Part shown: positions 1-8,113 of the stretch, piece after piece | Layout of the letters: every line of letters starts with the position of its first letter | How positions within the stretch are numbered: the first letter of the stretch is position 1 | NCBI GenBank assembly: GCA_009929855.1 | Contig: RZZN01000032.1 | Coordinates: 1-45,457, forward strand | DNA length: 45,457 bases | Reading direction: 5' to 3' | Source of the DNA: Gammaproteobacteria bacterium | GTDB taxonomy: Bacteria; Pseudomonadota; Gammaproteobacteria; Chromatiales; Chromatiaceae | Translations under genes and position numbers: made by a program | Notes under the pieces: model-generated | The model's input: the letters and a program-made list of their open reading frames with translations, nothing else | Told to the model about the DNA's origin: nothing | Database searches by the model: none

Positions 1-62
1 GAGGCCGAGCCTGTGGCAGGGCACTCATGCCGGCGCCGATCGGGTCTGCTGGCGTGGGAGGA
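1..62. repeat. 62-bp direct repeat, copy 1
   Basis: Bases 1-62 recur without mismatch at 155-216, a period of 154 bp. The copy may extend left of the window. The space between the copies is filled by two palindromic repeats, so the block looks like a palindrome pair bracketed by a duplicated 62-bp segment, or a truncated tandem duplication. No gene is credible here. Confidence 0.85.
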
Positions 63-147
63 TCCTCACTCGGGGCCTGGAGGCCCCGACTCCTTTGGGA
101 CCAGAGGCCACCCAGGGGAGTCGGGGCGTCCTCGCCCCGAGGAAGGA
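61..147. repeat. Inverted pair of REP-like palindromic repeats
   Basis: Two hairpin units of one family in opposite orientation. The left unit has an 8-bp stem TCGGGGCC (70-77) pairing with GGCCCCGA (82-89) around a TGGA loop. The right unit has TCGGGGCG (121-128) pairing with CGCCCCGA (133-140) around TCCT. Both carry the same flank (GACTCCTTTGG on one side, read on opposite strands). About 43 bp around the left unit recur at 25634-25676 with only a couple of differences. The architecture resembles the REP/BIME class; the family itself I do not recognise. Confidence 0.8.
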
Positions 148-154
148 CGGGCGC

Positions 155-216
155 GAGGCCGAGCCTGTGGCAGGGCACTCATGCCGGCGCCGATCGGGTC
201 TGCTGGCGTGGGAGGA
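155..216. repeat. 62-bp direct repeat, copy 2
   Basis: Exact second copy of bases 1-62. It is followed at 230-258 by a stretch beginning GATCTTG and ending TGGGGACT that has a clear, imperfect counterpart at 25571-25598 in the other repeat cluster, so the two intergenic clusters share more than the hairpins alone. Confidence 0.85.
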
Positions 217-266
217 GCATTGCGCCGTGGATCTTGAAGCCGAGCGTTCGTGGGGACTGCTCGCAA

Positions 267-2843
267 TCAACCTGGCGTGGTTGGCGCGGCCGCGGGGTGG
301 CGTGGGCGGCGGAGCTTGAGCCGCGACCGCGGGGTGGGGCGGAAGAGTGGTTTGCCGTTGAGCAGGTCGCGTGGGACGTCGGTCACCAGGATGCCGCAGA
401 CGCGGGCGCCGCGTTCCTGCAACAGCTCTGCGGTCTCGCGCAGCTCGCGGCGCGTCGTCTGGCCGCTGCGCGCGACCAGCAGGACACTGCCCAGTGTGAC
501 AGCGGCCTCGATGAGGGGCTCTTGCGCGCCGATCATGGGCAGATCGACGATCAAGTGACGCCCGGTCTCGCGCAGTGATTCAAGGATGGCGCCGAATTGG
601 CGGCCGCCAAGGATCGCCAGCCTGGGGTCAGGCTCCTCGGTGTCCGGTTGCGCTGGTCCTTGCGCCTGGTGGAGCGGGGTGGGCGCCTCGCCAGCCGTTG
701 CCGCCCGCAAACCCGGCTGGATGGCTGGCGCGCTCGCGCGTCGCGGGCTCGGCGTGCCCAAGGGGAGCAGTGTCAGACCCGCGATGCCGGTGTCGGTCAG
801 CACCCCGGCCAATGCGCGTTCGCCGTCCAGTACCTGCCAGAGTCCAACCTGCTCAGTATCCAGACCAAGCAACTGGCTTGGACGGGTGCCGGCCTGTTCG
901 CGCAGATCGGCGTCGAGCAGGATCACCGAGCGTTCCTTGAGCGCCAGCGTCAAGGCCAGATTGGTGGCGATCAGACTGCGCCCGACCTGCGGATCGGCGC
1001 TGAGGATGCCGAGACAACGCCAGTCCTCCAGCTCCAGCTGAGTGTCGAGCTCGTTGATCAGTCGTCTGAAGAGATCGGCCACTGGATCGGTCGGCCGACG
1101 TGGATCCACCAGGCCCGCTTCCCTCGGAGGCAGCCGCTGATATTCCCATGCCATCTCGACACCAGGCATGAAGAGCGCTTCGCGACGTGTGCGTAAGCGG
1201 CCATCCAGGAGCTCCAGCAGCAGGATCACGCCAAGCCCCAGTCCGCCGCCGAGCACCACGCCGGCCATGGCGATGAGCTTTTTCGATGAGGGCAATGGCA
1301 GGGTCGGCGGCAGCGCGGGCTCGAGCAGCTCCAGGGTCGCCTCGTTGCGCCGAATCATCACCATGGCCTCATCGACCCGATCGTTCAGGCTCGCGACCAG
1401 GTTCTCCGCCGCCGCTACCTGCACTTGCAGCAACTTGTACTCCTTTTCGGCGAGATTCAGTGACGCAAGCTTGGCGCGACCCTGCTCGATGAGTCCTTGC
1501 AGCGCTTCGATCTCGGCCGTTTCGACCCGGATGTCCTCGACCAGCTCGCGCTGACGCGTCTGCAGATCGGCGCGTTTGATATTGGCGGTATACACATTTT
1601 CTGGTGCGCCTTGATCCTCGCTCTCCTCGATCATCTGTTTGAGCACATCGACCCGACTCTGCAGCTTGATGACCTTCGGGTTCTTCTCGGTGTAGCGACT
1701 GCGCGCCTCTTGCAGCTCCCATTCATAATCGGTCAGACGGATCTTGAGCGGATTGCGATAGATGGTGGAGCTGACCAGCATCTCGGGCTCCTGCTCGATC
1801 ATCTGCTGCAGATCGACGAGTGCCTCCTCGTAGGCTTGCAGCTTGGCGACCTTGGTCTCGCGCTCGGTCTCCAGCTGGCTGAGGTTGCCCAGCAGGATCT
1901 CGGTCTCGGTGGTCAGATCGTCGACCTGATGGGTGGATTTGAACGCACGCATCCTGGTGATCGCCTGACGCAGATCCTCGCGCGCCGCGTCCAGTTGGGC
2001 GCTGTAATTGGCATGGGCGGCCTCGGCATCGGCGCGTCGCAGATCACGGCTGCGCTCCACCAGATGCTCGACGACCGTGTTGGCGATGCGCGCGGCGGTG
2101 ACCGGATCGCTCCAGATGGCGCTGATCTGGAAGATGTCCGAGTCCCGGCCAACATTGACGCCGATGGCTGGACTGAGCGCACGGATCGGTGCATCGAGCT
2201 CCAGCGCCGCGATGACGGCCTCGAGCGAGCTGGGCAGCTTGATGGTGTCGAGCAGGGTCTTGAGGCTGTAGCTGCGCGGTGCAAAGGATTTCGCGCTGCC
2301 GAGTGAGAACTCCTCCTGCTTGGCATAGAGCATGACCGCGGCGAATGCCTGCCAACGGCTCTCGACCATCGTCACGGCGGCCACGACAAAGAGACTGGAG
2401 ACCAGGCCGGCGATGATGATCGCGATCCACAAACGCTTGAGCACGCCACGGGCCAGCCGCTCCAGATCGATCCCGAGACCCTTGGAGGGCGGCTCCTCCT
2501 CGGCACCCATGCCTGGAAAGGCCGGAAATGGCAATGGCTCATCCGCGCGCGGTGCCGCTTGGTCTGGCGTTCGATCACTGACGCCAAGACCAGGCGAGGG
2601 GCCGGGCAATGGCTCGGCCAGACTCCAGGCGGTCTCGCCTGGATCACTGGCGGCGACTGGCCGAGACGAGGCCGCGATCGGCTCGGGCGGATCCGGACCG
2701 GGCTCGATCTGGGCCGTGGTCAGGACCAGGGGCGGCTTGCGCGCGGTCGCGGTCTCATCCACCTGTGCGGGCGCGTCCGCAGATGGCTCGAGCGGGGTGC
2801 GCTGACCGGGCAAGCGGTTGCGAATGCGCAGTTCCTGGGTCAC
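267..2843 (-). CDS. Wzz/Wzc-like chain-length determinant with degenerate tyrosine-kinase domain
   Basis: 858 aa inner-membrane protein expected to control exopolysaccharide chain length. Order: a Pro/Ala-rich cytoplasmic extension (1-125), TM helix about 138-160, a periplasmic Wzz domain with long coiled coil (about 270-500), TM helix about 523-545, then a P-loop domain of the BY-kinase type (about 585-825). The Walker A' strand ILLDADLR (641-648) is intact, but the Walker A position reads PQVGRS (618-623), with Arg where the ATP-binding Lys should be. A Pro-rich insert lies at about 700-740. The tail (830-858) is basic and Pro-rich with no tyrosine cluster. Family membership is firm; loss of kinase activity is inferred. 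The start overlaps the upstream ATPase gene by 4 bp. Confidence 0.9.
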   Translation of the reverse strand: MTQELRIRNRLPGQRTPLEPSADAPAQVDETATARKPPLVLTTAQIEPGPDPPEPIAASSRPVAASDPGETAWSLAEPLPGPSPGLGVSDRTPDQAAPRADEPLPFPAFPGMGAEEEPPSKGLGIDLERLARGVLKRLWIAIIIAGLVSSLFVVAAVTMVESRWQAFAAVMLYAKQEEFSLGSAKSFAPRSYSLKTLLDTIKLPSSLEAVIAALELDAPIRALSPAIGVNVGRDSDIFQISAIWSDPVTAARIANTVVEHLVERSRDLRRADAEAAHANYSAQLDAAREDLRQAITRMRAFKSTHQVDDLTTETEILLGNLSQLETERETKVAKLQAYEEALVDLQQMIEQEPEMLVSSTIYRNPLKIRLTDYEWELQEARSRYTEKNPKVIKLQSRVDVLKQMIEESEDQGAPENVYTANIKRADLQTRQRELVEDIRVETAEIEALQGLIEQGRAKLASLNLAEKEYKLLQVQVAAAENLVASLNDRVDEAMVMIRRNEATLELLEPALPPTLPLPSSKKLIAMAGVVLGGGLGLGVILLLELLDGRLRTRREALFMPGVEMAWEYQRLPPREAGLVDPRRPTDPVADLFRRLINELDTQLELEDWRCLGILSADPQVGRSLIATNLALTLALKERSVILLDADLREQAGTRPSQLLGLDTEQVGLWQVLDGERALAGVLTDTGIAGLTLLPLGTPSPRRASAPAIQPGLRAATAGEAPTPLHQAQGPAQPDTEEPDPRLAILGGRQFGAILESLRETGRHLIVDLPMIGAQEPLIEAAVTLGSVLLVARSGQTTRRELRETAELLQERGARVCGILVTDVPRDLLNGKPLFRPTPRSRLKLRRPRHPAAAPTTPG

Positions 2844-3712
2844 AGCGGATCGGCCCCGAGGTCGAACAGACCACCATGGCGGCGCAGATCCTCCACCACG
2901 GTCGCGATGGCTGACCCGGTGAAGCGGCCCAATCCCTCGCTCACCACATGCTCGAGACCGATCTTGCAGATGCGATTGATCTCGCGCGGGATGCCACGGC
3001 TGGCACTGTAGAGGGTGGCGAGCGCCTCCTCGTCGAATGGCAGCTCACCCTCATAGCCGGCGACCGTCAAGCGATGACGCACATAGTCTCGGGTCTCCTC
3101 CGCGCTGAGCGCGGTGAGATGGAAGCGCAGACTCACGCGCTGGCTCACCTGTGGGAGCCGGCGCAGCAGCGCACGCAGCTCGGGCTGGCCGATCAGGATG
3201 ACAGTGAGCAGGTTCTGCCGCTCCGAGGCGATGTTGGTGAGCCCCTTGATCGCCTCCAGCGAGGCGAGATCGAGCTGTTGGGCCTCGTCGATCAAGATGA
3301 CCAGATGGCGCCCATGCGCGGCGATCTGCTCGGTCAGTGCGCGCTTGAGCGCGGCCAGGCGAGTATAGCGGTCCGGATAATCGACGACGCGCAGACGCTG
3401 GCCCTGGATCTGGCTGAGGATCTCGAGCAGCAGGTCGTCGAAGCCCAGCAGACTGTTCTCGATACTGACACGGGTGTTGCGCTCGGGCGCCAGACGCGTG
3501 TGCAGCACGGTGCGCAGCATGGTCTTGCCCGCGCCGATCTCGCCGGTGAGCAGACCCATGCCCATGTTGCGGTCCTCGGCCAGGAACAAGAGCCGAGAGA
3601 GCGCCTCCGCGTGTCCTTCCGAGGGGAAGAAGAAACGGGTGTCGCGCGTGTTGTCGAAGGCGGGCGCAGCCGGATACTGGGCGCTCAACCGGTGTTCAGG
3701 GCGCTCGGGCAT
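2840..3712 (-). CDS. ExeA/GspA-like AAA+ ATPase of the exopolysaccharide cluster
   Basis: 290 aa soluble ATPase. Walker A GEIGAGKT lies at 57-64 and Walker B VILIDEAQ at about 138-145, followed by sensor and arginine-finger-like segments (IGQPELR; RGIPREINRIC). This is the compact form of the ExeA-like ATPase that accompanies many chain-length/kinase proteins, including exosortase-associated polysaccharide loci; no exosortase is seen here. It lacks the peptidoglycan-binding C-terminus of true ExeA. The ATGA overlap with the next gene implies translational coupling, so the ATPase probably acts with that Wzc-like protein, perhaps supplying the nucleotide hydrolysis its partner seems to have lost (inference). 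Confidence 0.88.
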   Translation of the reverse strand: MPERPEHRLSAQYPAAPAFDNTRDTRFFFPSEGHAEALSRLLFLAEDRNMGMGLLTGEIGAGKTMLRTVLHTRLAPERNTRVSIENSLLGFDDLLLEILSQIQGQRLRVVDYPDRYTRLAALKRALTEQIAAHGRHLVILIDEAQQLDLASLEAIKGLTNIASERQNLLTVILIGQPELRALLRRLPQVSQRVSLRFHLTALSAEETRDYVRHRLTVAGYEGELPFDEEALATLYSASRGIPREINRICKIGLEHVVSEGLGRFTGSAIATVVEDLRRHGGLFDLGADPL

Positions 3713-3794
3713 GCTGAAGAAGAGCGGTCGATGTCAGATGAATGGATGGGGCCGCGAAGCTGGCCGTGGCGGCTGTCGGGGGCAGGGTGACTGG

Positions 3795-4937
3795 TCATTG
3801 GCATGCGGCGGCCGCCAATTCCTCGAGCACCCCGCGGGCGGTGCGTTCCCAGGTGAAGTCAGCCGCGCGCGCCAGCCCAGCCGCGATCAGTCGCTCACGC
3901 AGTGTCTGATCCTGCAAGAGCCGCGCGAGGCTGGTGGCCATCCCCGGCACGTCGAGCGGATCGAACAGGAGCCCGGCATCGCCAACCACCTCGGGGATGC
4001 TCGCGACGTTGGCGGCACAGACCGGCGTGCCGCTGGCCATGGCCTCGAGCAATGGGATGCCGAAGCCCTCGAACAGCGAGGGGAAGACCAGCGCATCGGC
4101 ACCGGCATAGAGCGCCGGGATCAGTGCATCCGGCACGAAGCCGGGAAAGATCACCTGATCCGCCAAGCCGAGCGTGCGCACACGCTCATCGATGACCTCG
4201 GCACCGTTCCAGCGCCCCCCCACCAGCACCAGCTTGTGCGGGAGTTGGGTGTCGCGCTTGAGCATGGCGAAGGCCTCCAGCAGACGCACATGGTTCTTGC
4301 CCGGGTGCTCCAGTCGGGCGATATAGAGCACATACTGCTCGGGGATGCGCAGCTCGGGCGGGATGATGGTGCGGGCCCGCGCCCGGGGTCGTGGGGCGAA
4401 GCGGGCGAGATCGGCGCCGTTGTGGATGACACGGATGCGCTGGGGTGGCACGCGGGCGAACGACACCAGGTCGCGACGCGTGGACTCGCTGACCGAGATC
4501 ACCCGGGTCAAGCGCCGCATCAGGCGTGGCAGTACGCGCATCACATAGAGCATGCGCGCCGCATCATATTTCTGGGGCACATGCAACTGTGAGAAGTCAT
4601 GCACCGTGCCGACGCTTGGCACGCCATAGGACCAGGCCAGACGACGGTTGGCCGCGGGCATGAACACCAGGTCGCAGCCCTGGCGGCGCAGCTGCAGCGG
4701 CAGTGCGAGCAGGTGCCAGAGGATGCTCAGGATGGGATGCGCGGTCCAATCGGGCAGCTCGATCACCTCCAGACGCGGATGCCAGGAGCGCACCCAAGCG
4801 GCATCGGCACGATTGATGAAGGCGACCAGCTCATGCTGCGGTGCGATCTCCAGCAGTTGGCCGACCACATGGGCGGCATACTGACTGATGCCCGACTTGC
4901 CGCTGTCGGTGGCGAACGCGGAAACCCCGATCTTCAT
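3795..4937 (-). CDS. Family 4 glycosyltransferase
   Basis: 380 aa GT-B fold enzyme that would transfer a sugar from an activated nucleotide donor to the growing polysaccharide repeat unit at the cytoplasmic membrane face. An N-terminal Rossmann half begins MKIGVSAFATDSGKSGIS; the C-terminal half has the retaining-GT signature EGFGIPLLEAMASGTPV near residue 290 (EX7E motif) and the loop YIARLEHPGKNH. Length is normal for the family. Its start overlaps the upstream glycosyltransferase stop by 4 bp (ATGA). Donor and acceptor cannot be read from sequence. Confidence 0.92.
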   Translation of the reverse strand: MKIGVSAFATDSGKSGISQYAAHVVGQLLEIAPQHELVAFINRADAAWVRSWHPRLEVIELPDWTAHPILSILWHLLALPLQLRRQGCDLVFMPAANRRLAWSYGVPSVGTVHDFSQLHVPQKYDAARMLYVMRVLPRLMRRLTRVISVSESTRRDLVSFARVPPQRIRVIHNGADLARFAPRPRARARTIIPPELRIPEQYVLYIARLEHPGKNHVRLLEAFAMLKRDTQLPHKLVLVGGRWNGAEVIDERVRTLGLADQVIFPGFVPDALIPALYAGADALVFPSLFEGFGIPLLEAMASGTPVCAANVASIPEVVGDAGLLFDPLDVPGMATSLARLLQDQTLRERLIAAGLARAADFTWERTARGVLEELAAAACQ

Positions 4938-6100
4938 CGTGCCGACTCCAGGATGCTCATCAGCTGATCCAGATACTGGTCGTGACCGAAGTGCGCGCGG
5001 ACCCGCTCAAACCCGGCCCGACCGAGACGCTCGGCGTCGGCGCGCTCGCGCAGCAGCCGGGTGATGGCCCGCGCCATGGCCTGGGTGTCCGCCGGCGGCA
5101 CCAACAGACCCGTCTTGCCATCATCGAGCCAATCTGGGATGCCGCCAACGGCGAAGGCCACCACCGGCCGGCCGCGCGCCATGGCCTCCACCCCGACCAT
5201 GCCGAATGGCTCGGGCCAGCGCGAGGGCACGACACAGAGCGCGGCACGCGCATAATAGGGTGACAGGTCTTGATGCGGCACCCAGCCGGCAAAGGTCACC
5301 CGCTGGTCCAGCGCGAGCCGTTCTGAAAGTGTACGACAGGCCTCGAGATGGTTGCCGGTGCCGATCAGGGTGGCGTGCCAATCACCGGGCACCTCGGCCA
5401 GCGCATGCAACAGCAGGTCGACCCCCTTGCCACGGATCATCTGACCGACATAGAGGATCTCGGGGACCTGCGATGGCGGCATGGACCTGGCCTGGGCCAA
5501 TGCCGCCGGGATCGGTGGGACGATGACGACCCGCTCGGGGTCGAGCCCGTTCATCACCAGCTCATGCCACATCCAGCGGCTTCCCACCATCAGGCGACGC
5601 ACCTTGCGATGGGCACGCAAGGCCGCCCTGACCCCACTCAGTCCCTTGAATGCGATGGGCAGTCGCGACCCAGGCATGGACCGCTGCACGAAGCAGAGGT
5701 TCAGATAACAGGCCAACCCGGCCGGGCGAGCACAGACACGCCCAGTCAGTGGCAGATATTTGTGGCGGCGCAGACAGACCAGGTCATGGTCGTGGACCAT
5801 GCGCACGCAGGGCCAGCGCTCGGCCAAGCCGCTCACCCGCGCGGCATCCTCGACCTTGTGCAGGAACACGAGGTCCGGGGCGAAGGCGGTGATCAGGTCA
5901 TCGGTCGTCCCCGAGCGCTCGAAGGCGCCCAGATACTCGTCCTGGGGGTTCGCATCAGCGTGCAAGAGACCCTGAGGCCAACCACGCGCCGCCAGTCCGC
6001 GAGCGGTGTCGTAGAGGATCTGCTCGACGCCGCCGTGGAACCCGGCGCGCTCATGGACATGCAGGATGCGCAATGCATCGAGGTGGCGCTGACGCTGCAT
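4934..6100 (-). CDS. Family 4 glycosyltransferase
   Basis: 388 aa GT-B glycosyltransferase. I take the ATG at 6100 because homology-like sequence (RILHVHERAGFHGGVEQIL) begins just after it; the frame stays open to 6616 but that upstream part overlaps the neighbouring gene and looks like shadow translation. The C-terminal domain has the signature EPFGMVGVEAMARGRPVV near residue 298 and the GQMIRGKGVDLLL loop. Cys residues are scattered in the first half. The next gene starts within its stop codon, so the two are coupled. Sugar specificity is unknown. Confidence 0.9.
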   Translation of the reverse strand: MQRQRHLDALRILHVHERAGFHGGVEQILYDTARGLAARGWPQGLLHADANPQDEYLGAFERSGTTDDLITAFAPDLVFLHKVEDAARVSGLAERWPCVRMVHDHDLVCLRRHKYLPLTGRVCARPAGLACYLNLCFVQRSMPGSRLPIAFKGLSGVRAALRAHRKVRRLMVGSRWMWHELVMNGLDPERVVIVPPIPAALAQARSMPPSQVPEILYVGQMIRGKGVDLLLHALAEVPGDWHATLIGTGNHLEACRTLSERLALDQRVTFAGWVPHQDLSPYYARAALCVVPSRWPEPFGMVGVEAMARGRPVVAFAVGGIPDWLDDGKTGLLVPPADTQAMARAITRLLRERADAERLGRAGFERVRAHFGHDQYLDQLMSILESAR

Positions 6101-6185
6101 CTGAATCTCGTCTGTGACGATCGGACAGGGCGATGGTTGATGATCAGTCGATATGCGTGTGTCTGACTTGGGTGTTGGCTCCAGA

Positions 6186-7421
6186 TCAAAGACGCCGCCG
6201 GGGCAACTCGCGATAGAGATCGATGAGTCGCGTGGCGATCGCCGACCAGGCGTGGTCGCGCCGCGCCTTGACCTGGCCGGCCGCGGCGATGCGCGCGGCG
6301 AGCGACGGGTCGCGCAGCACCTGGACCAAGCGCGCCGCCAGGTCGGTCGGATCGCCGGGTCGGGCCAGCAGGATATCCTCGCCCTCGCGTGTGAACGAGG
6401 GGATGCCACCCACCCGTGCGGCCACCACCGGCCGTCCGGCGGCCCAGGCCTCCAGGATGACGATGCCGAAGGGCTCGTGCAGCGAGGGCAGACAGAAGAC
6501 CTCGGCGGCATGATAGGCCCCGGCGAGCAGCGGATCGTCCGGGCGTAGACCCGGGATGAGCGTGACCCGCCCGCCCAGTCCAAGCGCATCGATGCGCTCG
6601 CGCAGTCGTGTCTCATAGCTGGTCACGGTCACGGGGCCGATCAACACCAGATGCGCCTGCGGCTCCTGCTCCACCACCTGGGCCAGTGCCTCCACTAGAC
6701 CAATCTGATTCTTCTGATAGTCGATGCGGCTGACACAGAGTAGGATGCGCCGCCCGGGGTCGATGCCGTGCGCGGCGCGAAAGGCCGCCGCGTCGCCCGT
6801 GGCAAAGGCCGCGCAGTCGACCCCGTTGGGGATCAGCTCCACCCGCCGTCCAGGCAGCTGGGCCTGGGCCGCGGCATATTCGTCGCCACCCACGCAGATC
6901 ACCGCGTCGGCATCCTCCAGCACACGTCGCGATCCGAGCAGCGCGCCCAGCGCGCGTCCCCACTCGAAGCGGTGCTGGATCGGGGCCAACATCTGGTCCA
7001 TCTCGCCCTGGGGCACCTGGAAGAAGCCGCCGTGCAGTGTCACCACGTAGGGGATGCCACGCAGCCGCGCCGCGGTGCGCACCAACCCCCCGACACGCTT
7101 GCCGGTATGGGCATGGAGGATGTCCACGCCGGGCTCGCGCAGCAACCCCAGCAGCAGCGACCAGGACATCAGATTGCCGCCCTTGCGGTCGAGGTCGTGG
7201 CGATCCGCCGCGCTGAGCCCGATAAATGGATACTGATAGGGAAAGCGGCGCACCGGCACCCCGGCGATGCGCTCCTGGCGCTGATCCGCCAGTGCCAGAC
7301 TGGTGAAGATGGCCGTCTCGTGCCCGGCCTGACGCAACGCGCGGCTGGTCTGCAGGATGGTGGTCTCGGTGCCCCCCCATGCCGAGAGCACGAAACGTCT
7401 AGGCACTTGGATGATCTTCAT
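6186..7421 (-). CDS. Family 4 glycosyltransferase
   Basis: 411 aa. The N-terminus WGGTETTI is the Gly-rich acceptor loop typical of GT4; the donor-binding half carries SRIDYQKNQIGLVEAL and EPFGIVILEAWAAGRPVV near residue 315 (EX7E). It starts in an ATGA overlap with the upstream acyltransferase and is separated from the next glycosyltransferase by 85 bp. A cytoplasmic enzyme of repeat-unit assembly; donor sugar not determinable. Confidence 0.92.
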   Translation of the reverse strand: MKIIQVPRRFVLSAWGGTETTILQTSRALRQAGHETAIFTSLALADQRQERIAGVPVRRFPYQYPFIGLSAADRHDLDRKGGNLMSWSLLLGLLREPGVDILHAHTGKRVGGLVRTAARLRGIPYVVTLHGGFFQVPQGEMDQMLAPIQHRFEWGRALGALLGSRRVLEDADAVICVGGDEYAAAQAQLPGRRVELIPNGVDCAAFATGDAAAFRAAHGIDPGRRILLCVSRIDYQKNQIGLVEALAQVVEQEPQAHLVLIGPVTVTSYETRLRERIDALGLGGRVTLIPGLRPDDPLLAGAYHAAEVFCLPSLHEPFGIVILEAWAAGRPVVAARVGGIPSFTREGEDILLARPGDPTDLAARLVQVLRDPSLAARIAAAGQVKARRDHAWSAIATRLIDLYRELPRRRL

Positions 7422-8068
7422 GAGCGCGCCTCGTGCCCTGTCATGCCAGTGTCGGGCGTCTCTTCGCGCTCACCCACCACCCGCGCCGGGACCCCGACGG
7501 CGATCGACCAGGGCGGGATGGAGCGCGTCACCACGGCGCCCGCGCCGATGATGCTGCCACGCCCGATGGTCACGCCCTGCAGCACCACGGCATTCAGGCC
7601 GACCCAGCAATCGTCCTCGATCACCACCGGGTCGATCAGCAATGGCTGATCGTTGATCGGGATGTCGCGGCGCCGCGCCGAATGGGAGACGCTGTTGATG
7701 CTGCTGTGCCCGGCGATGAGGACATCGCGACCGATGGTGACGCCGCCGTTGCCGTAGACCAGACAGAATGGACCGAGCCAAGAGCGCTCGCCCAGGCTGA
7801 CGAAGCCGCGGTTGGCATTGATCACCACGCCGTCGTTGATGGCCACCTGATCCCCGAGCCGGATCCCCGGACGCGCGTCGGTGTTGGCGCGCAGCGTCGC
7901 GTGTCGCCCGATCCCGACACCCGCGCCGAGCTCGATGCGCCCCGGATACTGCAGACTCGCCCCCGCCGCGATCTGACAGCCCGGGCCCATGCCAGCCAGG
8001 CGTGCCCGATACCAGAGCAGGCGCGTCTGATCGAGGCTCTTGCGGATCATGCTCAGGGGTCCGGCCAT
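7418..8068 (-). CDS. Left-handed beta-helix (hexapeptide) acyltransferase
   Basis: 216 aa. Imperfect hexapeptide repeats ([LIV]-G-x4) run from about residue 40 to 190 and end in the typical closing segment WVGLNAVVLQGVTIGRGSIIGAGAVVTRSIPPWSIAVGVPARVV. A catalytic-type His lies in AGHSSINSVSH, as in WcaF/Vat/CysE-type acetyltransferases. In this cluster it most likely O- or N-acetylates a sugar of the repeat unit (inference). ATG at 8068; ATGA overlap with the downstream glycosyltransferase. Confidence 0.88.
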   Translation of the reverse strand: MAGPLSMIRKSLDQTRLLWYRARLAGMGPGCQIAAGASLQYPGRIELGAGVGIGRHATLRANTDARPGIRLGDQVAINDGVVINANRGFVSLGERSWLGPFCLVYGNGGVTIGRDVLIAGHSSINSVSHSARRRDIPINDQPLLIDPVVIEDDCWVGLNAVVLQGVTIGRGSIIGAGAVVTRSIPPWSIAVGVPARVVGEREETPDTGMTGHEARS

Positions 8069-8113
8069 GTCAGTCTCTCGTCTGTGGGACTCGCATCGCG
8101 TGCCTTGGGCCTC

